Assembly (NCBI GenBank): GCA_903929765.1
Contig: CAIYVX010000105.1
Span: forward strand, 1-64,000
Direction of reading: 5' to 3'
Source: an uncultured Planctomycetia bacterium
Lineage (GTDB): Bacteria > Planctomycetota > Phycisphaerae > FEN-1346 > JAACEH01
DNA length: 64,000 bases
The position numbers were made by a program, and so were the translations under genes. Positions 16,144 through 23,104 of the stretch are shown piece by piece (within the stretch, counting starts at the first letter, position 1; every line of letters begins with the position of its first letter). The notes under the pieces are model-generated. The model saw only the letters and a list, made by a program, of their open reading frames with translations, was not told the DNA's origin and ran no database searches.

Positions 16144-16520
16144 TGGCCACCCCCGCTAACTCCGCTCAAGGCAACCTGCGGGCTGCGCGCCTTGTGCGTG
16201 TGCCGGTACAACTGGTTGGCCACGGCGTCGGAGAGTTTGAAGTTCTGGGCTTTGGACATGCGGTCCACGAGCGCCTGATCGAGTTCCGGTCCCATGATTT
16301 CCTCGCCGTGTCCGCCGTTCATTTCGTGATCCGTGCTCAGCGACTTCCGCATTTCCCGCATCAGCGTCCCGAAAAACGTCTGGTTCACGAATTTTCCGGC
16401 GGCCTGTCGCGTCGCAGCATAGTCGGGGTCGCCGGCCTGGGCCGCACTGGTCAGGCCCGACGTCCGCTGCTGCGCCGTCCAGAGTCCTGCCGCCATCGAT
16501 CCGTTTGTGCTTGAAATCAT
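16140..16520 (-). CDS. flgJ: Rod-binding protein, FlgJ N-terminal domain only
   Basis: 126 residues containing the rod-binding core AAGKFVNQTFFGTLMREMRK and MGPELDQALVDRMSK, which corresponds to FlgJ residues 1-100. The muramidase domain of proteobacterial FlgJ is absent, as in many phyla, so peptidoglycan penetration would need another enzyme. TGGAG lies upstream of ATG 16520. It is 7 bp after flgI and overlaps flgN by 4 bp, indicating translational coupling. Confidence 0.9.
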   Translation of the reverse strand: MISSTNGSMAAGLWTAQQRTSGLTSAAQAGDPDYAATRQAAGKFVNQTFFGTLMREMRKSLSTDHEMNGGHGEEIMGPELDQALVDRMSKAQNFKLSDAVANQLYRHTHKARSPQVALSGVSGGGQ

Positions 16521-16527
16521 TCGCGTC

Positions 16528-17640
16528 TCACTCCACGAAAATCACTTCGCCGTGAATCCGTCCGCCTTTGGACAGAAGTTTGATAATGGCAATCTGGTCC
16601 GCCGCGGGCACCTTGAGGGTGTTCATGGCGTTGACCAGATCCTGGAGTCGTACGCCGCCCTCGCCCGTCGGGTCGATCTTGGCAAACGGGCCATCCGGGG
16701 CCGGGGCCGGACCGGACGAGGCGCTGGCGGAACTGCCGGCATTCGGCGTGCTCGTCGTTGCGGCGGCCGAACTGGTGGTCGAAATGGTGCTCAGGGTCAG
16801 CGTCGGATGGCTGATCACGGCGGCGCTGATCTCGACGTTGCCGGTGATGACGATGGTGCCGGTGTGGTCGTTGATTTCGACGCGGGCGGCGGTCTCCAGA
16901 GGGCTGCGCAGGGAGAGTTTCAGCACGTCGCCCAGGAACGGGACGGGGTTGGCCCGCTGAAACTCCGGGACTTCGACCTCAACCGTGCGGGCGTCGAGGG
17001 CCCGCGAGATGTCGTGGCCGGCGGTGTACTGGTTCCGCTCATTGATGACCTGGGAGACTTCGGCCGCGGCGGCAAAGCCGGCCAGGGCGTCGGCCAGGAC
17101 CAGGCGGAACTTGTTCGCCGAGACGAATTCCGTCAGGACTTCTTCTTCCAGGACGGCGCCGCCATCGACCACGCCGACGGTGGCCTGCTTGGGGTTCTCC
17201 AGCCGCACGGCGCCCTCGGCCAGGCCGTAGACGATGGAATTTTTCTGCGGCCCCTGGAGCGGCGTGATGAAGAGCCGCCCGCCGGCCAGGCTCTTGGCCG
17301 AGCCGATGCTCTGGACTTCGACATCGAGGCGGTCGCCCTTGCGGGCGCCCGAGGCCGGGACCGTCACCGAAATCGTGACCAGGGCGACGTTCTTGGTGGC
17401 CTTCAGTTCCGACGCCGAGACGACCGGATCGGCCAGGCGCTGCAAGAGGGCCGCCAGGGGGCGAATGGCCGGGGCGTAGTCGCCGCTGTCGCCCGTGCCG
17501 GCCAGGCCCACGACCAGGCCCAGCCCGTGGAGCTTGTTGATCCGCTGGCCTTCGACGCGGGTCACGTCGCCCACGGTCACGGCCCGGGCTTCCATGACCG
17601 CCAGGGCCAGAATCAGCATTATCGTCACCGCTCGCCGCAT
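16528..17640 (-). CDS. flgI: Flagellar P-ring protein FlgI
   Basis: 370 residues with an N-terminal signal peptide (AVTIMLILALAVMEARA) and then the FlgI core: VTRVEGQRINKLHGLGLVVG, GDSGDYAPAIRPLAALLQ, SVTVPASGARKGDRLDVEVQ, GGRLFITPLQG, HPTLTLSTI. FlgI is exported to the periplasm and forms the P ring round the rod. A Ser/Ala/Pro-rich segment (about residues 300-330) interrupts the C-terminal domain before LQDLVNAMNTLKVPAADQIA. AGGGAG lies 8 bases before the ATG. Presence of FlgI and FlgH argues for a diderm envelope. Confidence 0.97.
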   Translation of the reverse strand: MRRAVTIMLILALAVMEARAVTVGDVTRVEGQRINKLHGLGLVVGLAGTGDSGDYAPAIRPLAALLQRLADPVVSASELKATKNVALVTISVTVPASGARKGDRLDVEVQSIGSAKSLAGGRLFITPLQGPQKNSIVYGLAEGAVRLENPKQATVGVVDGGAVLEEEVLTEFVSANKFRLVLADALAGFAAAAEVSQVINERNQYTAGHDISRALDARTVEVEVPEFQRANPVPFLGDVLKLSLRSPLETAARVEINDHTGTIVITGNVEISAAVISHPTLTLSTISTTSSAAATTSTPNAGSSASASSGPAPAPDGPFAKIDPTGEGGVRLQDLVNAMNTLKVPAADQIAIIKLLSKGGRIHGEVIFVE

Positions 17641-17708
17641 AACCGTCTCCCTTGCCGTTGCTTTTGCCGTTCCTTAAGCCTTAAGCCTGAAGCCTTAAGC
17701 CTGCCGTT

Positions 17709-18413
17709 CTAGAACGGATTGAGCCAGGTCACGATTTTCGCGAGCCAGCCCAGCTTTGAGCCGTCGCGCGTCACGCCCTTGGTGCTCTTGGTCACGGTCA
17801 GGTCGGCGACGTTCTGCGAGTTCACCGAGTCGTCGGCGGCCACGTCGGCCGGCCGGACGTTTCCCGTCAGCATCATCGTGATCTCCTCGTCGTCGTACTT
17901 GATGAACCGCTTGGCCTCCAGCACCAGCACGCCATTGGGCTTGACGTCGATGACCTCGGCGGCGATCTTGGTCAGGAAGGAGTCCTGCCGCACGGCGGTG
18001 CCCTTGTTGTCGATGTTCTGAGACAGGCTGGCGTCGAGCTTGGGATCGTTGGCGCGAATGCTCTTGGAGGCCAACAGATCGCCGCTGGTTAATTGCAACC
18101 AGTCCTTGATCTCGCCTTTAATGGCGGCCGACTTGGCCACGGTGCTCTCGCCCGTGGCGTTGGACTGCGAGGTTTCGTTGACCACGATGGTGACAATGTC
18201 GTGGACCTGGAACAACTTGGTCTTGGGCGTCTGGACGGCGATGAAACTGAGGTTGGCCACGTTACAGGCCGAGGTCGAGGCGACCTCTTCGCCCTTGGAA
18301 TTCAGGACCGGCGGGGCGTTGGTCGCGCCGGACTTAAAGAGCGAACTGCCGTCGCCGGCCAGGGCCACCGCCGCCACACCCAGAATCATCCCCAGAGCCG
18401 CAAATTTCCGCAT
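17709..18413 (-). CDS. flgH: Flagellar L-ring protein FlgH
   Basis: 234 residues. The signal peptide MRKFAALGMILGVAAVALAG is followed by the FlgH core: VHDIVTIVVNETSQSNATG, LDASLSQNIDNKGTAVRQD, LTKIAAEVIDVKPNGVLVLE, GNVRPADVAADDSVNSQNVA. The ATG at 18413 is preferred over the one at 18419, which lies directly on the AGGGAG ribosome binding site. Usual FlgH proteins are lipoproteins with a Cys after the signal sequence. Here no Cys follows the cleavage region (ALAGDGSS), so the ring subunit may not be lipidated. It lies between flgI and flgA in the operon. Confidence 0.95.
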   Translation of the reverse strand: MRKFAALGMILGVAAVALAGDGSSLFKSGATNAPPVLNSKGEEVASTSACNVANLSFIAVQTPKTKLFQVHDIVTIVVNETSQSNATGESTVAKSAAIKGEIKDWLQLTSGDLLASKSIRANDPKLDASLSQNIDNKGTAVRQDSFLTKIAAEVIDVKPNGVLVLEAKRFIKYDDEEITMMLTGNVRPADVAADDSVNSQNVADLTVTKSTKGVTRDGSKLGWLAKIVTWLNPF

Positions 18414-18504
18414 GACCATCTCCCTTGCTCTTGCCTTTGTTTCTTTTGCCTTTGCTTTTGCTTTTAATTTTTCATTTTTAATTTCTAATTTTTAATTCTC
18501 TTCT

Positions 18505-19527
18505 TCAACTGGCCTTCATCTCCACCGTCCGCACGGCCGTGACCCGGGCATAGAATTTTCCGGAGCCGTCCTTGCCCTGGACGGCAATGGTGGCCCCCGA
18601 CTCGCCGCTCTCGAGGGCCTTCGAGGTGGTCTTCATCGAAAAGCCGCGACCGACGATCAGGACGGTGACCACGTCGCCGCGGCGCACCAGGAGCGTTTTG
18701 GACAAATCTTCCTCGCGGACGGCCTGGCCCGTGGCCAGGTCGCCCTTGGCCGTGGCCCCGGTCGCGTCGGAGAGTTGTTTCAGGAAGGCCGCGGGGTCGT
18801 TGCGGAACTCGCGGCGCTCCAGCTTCAGGTCGGCCTCGCCCAACTGTTCGCCGGCCCGGACGTCCCGCGCCGCCGTGACCACGTCCTCGACGGCCAGAAT
18901 CTGGAAGCGGACGTACATGGTCCGGGCGACGTGTCGCGGGTCGGCGTGCGAGCGCATCTCGACCCGGACGGCCGCCGGGCCGATTTTCAACTCGCCGCCG
19001 GTGGCGAAAAACTCAAAGCTCGTGGCCGTATCGGTGCGGGCCAGGTCGGCCGCGTCGCGCGGATCGAACTCAATCCGCATCCGGTCCTGGGGGCGGTTGA
19101 CCTTGCCGACAATGTAATGTTCGAGCAGGGATTTCAGCGTCGTGCCGGTGGCGTTGTTGCTGCTTTGCTGTTTCTCCTGCTCTACTGCTCTACTGTTCTC
19201 CTGTTCTCGGCCGCTTGCGGCCGCCACCCGCGTCACGCGGCACTCATCCGCGCCCCGAACCACAAAATCGGTGTCGCCGACCAGGGCCACGAGCCGCCGG
19301 CGCACACGGGCCTGGGTCAGGTTGAGCGTTTCGCCGACCACCGGGGCCGGGCAGAGGGCCTGATTGGCGGCATCGTGCGGCAAGGTGCCTTCGACCAGGG
19401 CCACGTCCGAGAGCCGCACCAGACCGCCGGAAACCTGGGCCGCGCCCTGAAGGTCAATCGTCACCGTCGCCGCGGCGGCAGAGCACGCCAGCGTCGCCAC
19501 GAGAATCGTCGCAATAATCTGTCTCAT
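18505..19527 (-). CDS. flgA: P-ring assembly chaperone FlgA (SAF domain) with a repeat-derived insert
   Basis: 340 residues. It has a signal peptide (MRQIIATILVATLACSAAAA), an N-terminal region starting VTIDLQGAAQVSGGLVRLSD, and a C-terminal SAF/FlgA domain containing DVRAGEQLGEADLKLERREF, LATGQAVREEDL and RRGDVVTVLI. FlgA is the periplasmic chaperone of P-ring assembly. Residues about 97-125 are an Arg/Glu/Gln/Ser/Asn-rich stretch (SGREQENSRAVEQEKQQSS) encoded by 19153-19235, where GCTCTACTGCTCTACTG and GGCCGC-TTGC-GGCCGC repeats occur, so it is probably a linker created by repeat DNA. GGAGG lies 9 bases before ATG 19527. Confidence 0.93.
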   Translation of the reverse strand: MRQIIATILVATLACSAAAATVTIDLQGAAQVSGGLVRLSDVALVEGTLPHDAANQALCPAPVVGETLNLTQARVRRRLVALVGDTDFVVRGADECRVTRVAAASGREQENSRAVEQEKQQSSNNATGTTLKSLLEHYIVGKVNRPQDRMRIEFDPRDAADLARTDTATSFEFFATGGELKIGPAAVRVEMRSHADPRHVARTMYVRFQILAVEDVVTAARDVRAGEQLGEADLKLERREFRNDPAAFLKQLSDATGATAKGDLATGQAVREEDLSKTLLVRRGDVVTVLIVGRGFSMKTTSKALESGESGATIAVQGKDGSGKFYARVTAVRTVEMKAS

Positions 19528-19594
19528 CGCTTAAAGCCTCCGCTCGAAAATCCCCGCCGATTCCATCAGCGGCGCATCAAAATTCACCGCACCT

Positions 19595-19623
19595 TCTTGA
19601 GGTCACAATTTGTGACCTCAAGA
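19595..19623. repeat. 29-bp perfect palindrome between flgG and flgA
   Basis: TCTTGAGGTCACAA, a single T, then TTGTGACCTCAAGA: two perfect 14-bp arms, starting 3 bp after the flgG stop codon. No T tract follows. Read as an RNA it gives an 11-bp stem with a 5-nt loop of the AAATT type, the same architecture as the three hairpins at 24757-24853. It could shape processing of the operon message, or be an operator. Confidence 0.85.
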
Positions 19624-19625
19624 TG

Positions 19626-20426
19626 TTATTGCCTCAGGTTGTTAATGGTCTGGAGCATCTGGTTGCTCGCGTCGATGACGCGACCGTTGAGTTCGAAGTC
19701 GCGCTGGGCCGAAATCAGGTTGGTCAATTCCGTCACCGCGTCGACGTTGCTCTGTTCGAGGTACCCCGGTTGCAACCGGCCCGCGCCTCCCGATCCCGGG
19801 TCGGACACGGTCGGCGAGCCGGAGGCCGTGGACTGGACGTAGATGGTGCCGCCGATTTTGACCAGGCCTTCGGGGTTGGTGAAATTGGCCAACTGAATCT
19901 GTCCGATGTTCTGGGGATTGGCGTTGCCGGGGGTGGTCACGTTGACCACGCCGTCGGGGGTGATGGTGATGCCGGTGTAGTTTTGCGGGACGGTAATCGG
20001 GGGGTCGAGGAGGAAGCCGTCTGGCCCGCCCTGGACGAGGTTGCCCTGCGCGTTGACGGTGAAGTTTCCGGCTCGCGTGTAGCCGATGCCACCGCCGATG
20101 TCGGGGTAAATTTTGACCTGGAAGAAGCCGTTGCCCTGGATGTTGAGGTCGGTCGGATTGCCGGTGTTCAGGGCGTCGCCGGGGCGGAAATCGTCCTCGG
20201 TGGCCGCCACCTGCGTGCCCAGGCCGATCTGGACGCCGGTCGGGTTGACCTGGCCCAGGGTGTTGAGCGTGCCGGGCTGGCGGACCTGTTCGTAAAAGAG
20301 GTCCTGAAACATGACCCGTTCCTTTTTGAAGCCCGTGGTGCTGACGTTGGCCAGGTTGTTGGCGATGACGTTGACCTGCGTGCTCATGGCCTGCATCCCG
20401 GTTCCGGCGGTGTAGAGTGCCAACAT
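19626..20426 (-). CDS. flgG: Flagellar distal rod protein FlgG
   Basis: 266 residues, the standard FlgG length. MLALYTAGTGMQAMSTQVNV is followed by IANNLANVSTTGFKKERVMF, then LNIQGNGFFQVK and YTRAGNFTVNAQGNLVQG, and it ends with VTELTNLISAQRDFELNGRV and an NLRQ terminus. FlgG forms the distal rod and passes through the P and L rings encoded downstream. AGAGGAG precedes the ATG. Order flgF-flgG-flgA-flgH-flgI matches many rod-ring operons. Confidence 0.97.
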   Translation of the reverse strand: MLALYTAGTGMQAMSTQVNVIANNLANVSTTGFKKERVMFQDLFYEQVRQPGTLNTLGQVNPTGVQIGLGTQVAATEDDFRPGDALNTGNPTDLNIQGNGFFQVKIYPDIGGGIGYTRAGNFTVNAQGNLVQGGPDGFLLDPPITVPQNYTGITITPDGVVNVTTPGNANPQNIGQIQLANFTNPEGLVKIGGTIYVQSTASGSPTVSDPGSGGAGRLQPGYLEQSNVDAVTELTNLISAQRDFELNGRVIDASNQMLQTINNLRQ

Positions 20427-20459
20427 GGTTTCGCTCCTCTTCTAACTGTGCCTCGGCCC

Positions 20460-21215
20460 TTACACCGGCTGGGCCAGGTTGTTGACCACCAGGTTCAGCG
20501 TCTCGTCCTGAAGCTTGATCATCTGGGCGTTGGCCTCGTAGGCCCGCTGGGCCTCGATCATGGCCGTGAGTTGTGTGACCGGCTCGACGTTGCTCTTTTC
20601 CAGCAGGCCGACGCCGAGGTTGGCCTGGCCCGTCGTGGCGGCGCCGGCCGGGGCGGTGTAGAGGTTGGCGCCGATTTTCTGGAGCAGCCGCTGGTTGGCG
20701 AAATCGCTCACGGCGATCTGGCCGACCGTTCCGCTGCCCTGGGTCACCGAGCCGTCGGAGGAAATCGAAACCGGCTGCGAGGGATCGACCGTGATCGGCT
20801 GGCCCGAGGCGTCCAGCACGGCGGCGCCGTTGCTCGCCAGCGTCAGCGTGCCCGTCTGGGCGGTCAGGTGTCCGTCGCGCGTGTAAGCCGTCTGGCCCGC
20901 CGTGGTTTTCACGGCCAGAAAGCCCCGGCCCTGCACGGCCACGTCGAGGCCGGAGCCGGTCTTGTCCAGGTCGCCCTGGTCGAATTCGGTCTGCGAACTG
21001 TTGACCCACGTTCCGCCGCCGAGGCCATCGAGAATCGCGTTGCCGTAGCGGGCCAGGGCCGGCGAAGTCTGCGACTCGGCGGCACGCTGCTGGAAGACGG
21101 CGATGTCACGCTTGAAGCCGGTGGTGCCGACGTTGGCGACGTTGTTGGCGATGACGTCCACCTGGTGCCCCTGCACCATCAAGCCGGAAGTTGAAACGTA
21201 AAGTCCGTAGAGCAC
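20460..21215 (-). CDS. flgF: Flagellar proximal rod protein FlgF (FlgG paralogue)
   Basis: 251 residues of the flagellar hook-basal-body protein family: MLYGLYVSTSGLMVQGHQVD, IANNVANVGTTGFKRDIAVF, VAVQGRGFLAVKTTAGQTAY, and a C-terminal EPVTQLTAMIEAQRAYEANA helix. It is shorter than FlgG and lies just upstream of it, as FlgF does. The start appears to be GTG at 21215; no strong ribosome binding site precedes it, only AAGAAG. A FlgG-like second copy is the alternative name. Confidence 0.88.
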   Translation of the reverse strand: MLYGLYVSTSGLMVQGHQVDVIANNVANVGTTGFKRDIAVFQQRAAESQTSPALARYGNAILDGLGGGTWVNSSQTEFDQGDLDKTGSGLDVAVQGRGFLAVKTTAGQTAYTRDGHLTAQTGTLTLASNGAAVLDASGQPITVDPSQPVSISSDGSVTQGSGTVGQIAVSDFANQRLLQKIGANLYTAPAGAATTGQANLGVGLLEKSNVEPVTQLTAMIEAQRAYEANAQMIKLQDETLNLVVNNLAQPV

Positions 21216-21230
21216 GTTTTTCTTCTTTCA

Positions 21231-21345
21231 GTGGCACGGGCATCTTGCCCGTGAGTCGCAGGGGCATTCTGCCCCTGCATTGCTTCTTCTTTTCTTCCAC
21301 GGGCGGGACGCCCGTGGCACTCATGGGCGAGACGCCCATGTTACT
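21231..21345. repeat. Four tandem CACGGGC/GCCCGTG-type hairpins
   Basis: Between orf68 and flgF there are GGCACGGGCATCTTGCCCGTG, CAGGGGCATTCTGCCCCTG, CCACGGGCGGGACGCCCGTGG and CATGGGCGAGACGCCCATG. Each is a short stem with a 3-5 nt loop, and adjacent units carry different arm sequences. Confidence 0.88.
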
Positions 21346-21349
21346 GTTA

Positions 21350-21556
21350 CTAATTAGTCTGCCCCGGCCGCGTCAGATGGCTGGCCGGCGAAAGTTCGAG
21401 CCGCGCCCGCACCATTTCGTCCGCCAGATGTAGAATCCGCGACACGCCGACCTCCTGAAACCGGGCCAACATCTCGTCGAGCATCTCCGGCATGGCTGAT
21501 TCCAGAGTCGTCGTTTCTGTTATGATCGCCGGGGCCGCTTCCATCACCTTCGCCAT
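21350..21556 (-). CDS. Small acidic helical protein at the head of the flagellar operon
   Basis: 68 residues starting MAKVMEAAPAIITETTT and containing MLDEMLARFQEVGVSRILHL and ADEMVRARLEL. It has one long amphipathic helix, no Cys, and no recognised domain. AAGGAG lies 5 bases before ATG 21556, which is 52 bp downstream of the predicted sigma-54 start region, so it should be the first gene of the flagellar transcript. The FlgM C-terminal motif is not visible. By position it may be a small flagellar regulator or structural accessory, but no function can be read from sequence. Confidence 0.7.
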   Translation of the reverse strand: MAKVMEAAPAIITETTTLESAMPEMLDEMLARFQEVGVSRILHLADEMVRARLELSPASHLTRPGQTN

Positions 21557-21617
21557 CGCGCCGCTCCTTCCGTGGGGCCTTTTTTCTGCAGAAACAAACC
21601 ATCTCCGCCACATCCAT

Positions 21618-21635
21618 TTGCAAAGGACGTGCCAA
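21618..21635 (-). promoter_or_regulatory. Sigma-54 (RpoN) promoter of the flagellar operon
   Basis: The minus strand reads TTGGCACGTCCTTTGCAA, an exact match to the -24/-12 consensus TGGCACG-N4-TTGC(A/T). It lies 62 bp upstream of the orf68 start codon and points into the rod-ring-hook operon. Sigma-54 control of middle/late flagellar genes is established in many bacteria. An enhancer-binding activator would be required and is not in the window. Confidence 0.9.
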
Positions 21636-21827
21636 GAGGCAATTTGAGGCTCCTTGCCGGCTATTGATTTCGCTGAGACCTGCCCGCTAACTCCTTGCTG
21701 CACAACAGCTTGCGACCTTCCGTCCAACCAATCATTTCCCCACCCGCCCCTGCTCTCCTCCCACACCACAATCTCGCTGCGCACGCAGATTCCGCCCGGA
21801 GACGCGCAAATCTTGCCGCTCTTGTGT

Positions 21828-21856
21828 TTGACTTTCAGAAACAACTGACCTATCAT
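21828..21856 (+). promoter_or_regulatory. Sigma-70-type promoter
   Basis: TTGACT (21828-21833), 17 bp, TATCAT (21851-21856), each 5/6 to consensus, 40 bp before the ATG at 21897. Together with the divergent sigma-54 site it explains most of the 340-bp gap. The stretch 21636-21827 shows nothing else recognisable. Confidence 0.7.
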
Positions 21857-21896
21857 CCACCATCGCCGCACCATTCAGCATTAATGGAGATGGCCA

Positions 21897-22094
21897 ATGC
21901 CCAACTGCCCCAATCAGCCGCGCAACCTCAAAGGTTGCACCTGTTCCTATTCTTCGTGCGGCAATCGGGGAGTTTGCTGCGACTGCGTCGCCCAGCACCG
22001 CGCCGCCGGGGAAATTCCGGGGTGTTTTTTCAGCAAGGCCGGAGAGCGGTCCTACGACCGCAGCGCCGCTAATTTTGTGCAGGACCAGGAATGA
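21897..22094 (+). CDS. Small Cys-rich protein, DUF6485-like
   Basis: 65 residues: MPNCPNQPRNLKGCTCSYSS, then CGNRGVCCDCVAQHRAAGEI and PGCFFSKAGERSYDRSAANF. Eight cysteines in C-x9-C-x-C-x4-C-x4-CC-x-C spacing plus a late Cys, with a conserved H-R-x2-GE(I/L)PGCFF tail, match a family of small, probably metal-binding bacterial proteins that I recognise as DUF6485. GGAG lies upstream of ATG 21897 and a good promoter stands 40 bp before it. Function is unknown; the Cys pattern suggests zinc or Fe-S binding in the cytoplasm. Confidence 0.8.
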   Translation: MPNCPNQPRNLKGCTCSYSSCGNRGVCCDCVAQHRAAGEIPGCFFSKAGERSYDRSAANFVQDQE

Positions 22095-22095
22095 A

Positions 22096-22155
22096 TGTTG
22101 GGCCAGGGCCCAACCTACGATAAGAAAAAATGTTGGGCCAGGGCCCAACCTACGA
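22096..22155. repeat. Two tandem TGTTGGGCC-AG-GGCCCAACC repeats
   Basis: Identical 25-bp units at 22096-22120 and 22131-22155 (TGTTGGGCCAGGGCCCAACC plus TACGA), separated by 10 bp, end 10 bp before the trpG start codon. Each can fold into a hairpin in the leader. Confidence 0.9.
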
Positions 22156-22165
22156 AGAGACAGAA

Positions 22166-22735
22166 ATGATCGTTATCATCGACAATTACGACAGCTTCAC
22201 CTACAACCTGGTTCAGCGGATCGGGGAGTTGGATGCGGCGCGGCCGATGGAAGTGTTTCGCAACGACAAGGTCACACTCGACGAGCTTGACGCCCTGCGG
22301 CCGACGCACCTGATCATCTCGCCGGGGCCGTGCACGCCCAAAGAGGGCGGCATATCAAATGCGGCGATCAAGCACTTCGCCGGGCGGATTCCGGTCCTGG
22401 GCGTCTGCCTGGGCCACCAGTGCATCGGCTATTCCTACGGCGGCACCGTCGAACTGAACTGGCGGCTGATGCACGGCAAAACCAGCCTGATTCACCACAA
22501 CGGCAACGGCATTTTCCAGGGCCTCTCGAACCCCTTCGAGGCCACGCGCTATCACAGCCTGGTCGTCCGCCCCGGCACGTTGCCGCCGGAGTTTGAGATG
22601 ACCGCCTGGACCGACGAGCAGGAAATCATGGGCCTGCGGCACCGGACTCAGCCGCTCTTCGGCGTCCAATTTCACCCGGAAAGCTTTTTGACGCTGGAAG
22701 GGCCGAAGCTGTTGAAGAACTTTATCGATCTGTAG
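22166..22735 (+). CDS. trpG: Anthranilate/para-aminobenzoate synthase amidotransferase subunit
   Basis: 189-residue class I glutamine amidotransferase that supplies ammonia from glutamine to TrpE or PabB. Motifs: MIVIIDNYDSFTYNLVQ at the start, ISPGPCTPKEGG, the catalytic Cys in GVCLGHQCIGYSYGG, and the catalytic His in GVQFHPESFL. The true start is the ATG at 22166, where the family begins; an upstream in-frame ATG lies in the repeat. No trpE, trpD or pabB is adjacent, so it may serve both pathways, which sequence alone cannot settle. It ends at a strong terminator. Confidence 0.93.
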   Translation: MIVIIDNYDSFTYNLVQRIGELDAARPMEVFRNDKVTLDELDALRPTHLIISPGPCTPKEGGISNAAIKHFAGRIPVLGVCLGHQCIGYSYGGTVELNWRLMHGKTSLIHHNGNGIFQGLSNPFEATRYHSLVVRPGTLPPEFEMTAWTDEQEIMGLRHRTQPLFGVQFHPESFLTLEGPKLLKNFIDL

Positions 22736-22743
22736 CGGCATGC

Positions 22744-22793
22744 GAAAAAAGAAACCCGCGCTGCCTTTTTGGGGCGGCGCGGGCTTGCTTTTT
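22744..22793. terminator. Bidirectional intrinsic terminator between trpG and tRNA-His
   Basis: An 11-bp GC-rich stem (CCCGCGCTGCC 22755-22765 with GGCGGCGCGGG 22773-22783, one G-T pair) is flanked by AAAAAA on the left and GCTTTTT on the right. It can therefore stop rightward trpG transcription and leftward tRNA transcription. Confidence 0.9.
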
Positions 22794-22795
22794 AA

Positions 22796-22873
22796 TGGGG
22801 TGAGTGAAGGGACTCGAACCCTCAACCCCCAGGACCACAACCTGGTGCTCTAACCGATTGCGCTACACTCACC
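22796..22873 (-). tRNA. tRNA-His (GTG)
   Basis: The reverse strand begins GGTGAGTGTAGCGC and ends CACTCACCCCA, folding into a cloverleaf with the anticodon arm CCAGG-TTGTGGT-CCTGG (anticodon GTG, His) and a T arm with GGTTCGAGTCC. The extra 5' G pairing with C73 is the histidine identity element. The 3' CCA is encoded (22798-22796). A terminator follows directly. Confidence 0.97.
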
Positions 22874-22993
22874 ATGCATAGACGGGTCATTATCGCAAAT
22901 CGGCACGGAAAGTCAAAGAAAAGAAGGCTTCAGGCCACAGGCTTCAGGCTCCAGGCGCAGCAGAAGAAACAGAAGAAACAACAGAAACAGCGT

Positions 22994-23104
22994 CCCCCAG
23001 CAATGCTGGGGGCTTCATAAGAAAAAGCAAAAAAAGAAGAAACAACAAAGACCACGGGCGGGACGCCCGTGGCACTCACGGGCAAGATGCCCGTGCCACG
23101 GTAC
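22994..23104. repeat. Palindromic repeats overlapping the 3' end of the membrane protein gene
   Basis: CCCCCAGC-AAT-GCTGGGGG (22994-23012) is followed by CCACGGGCGGGACGCCCGTGG and CACGGGCAAGATGCCCGTG (23052-23098). The right half is translated on the minus strand as the tail VARASCP plus stop. The 22925-22960 segment is a decayed CTTCAGGCCACAGGCTTCAG direct repeat. Confidence 0.85.

Noticed and set aside
21350..21556. FlgM anti-sigma factor
   Set aside because: Size and position are suggestive, but the conserved FlgM C-terminal helix pattern is not visible.
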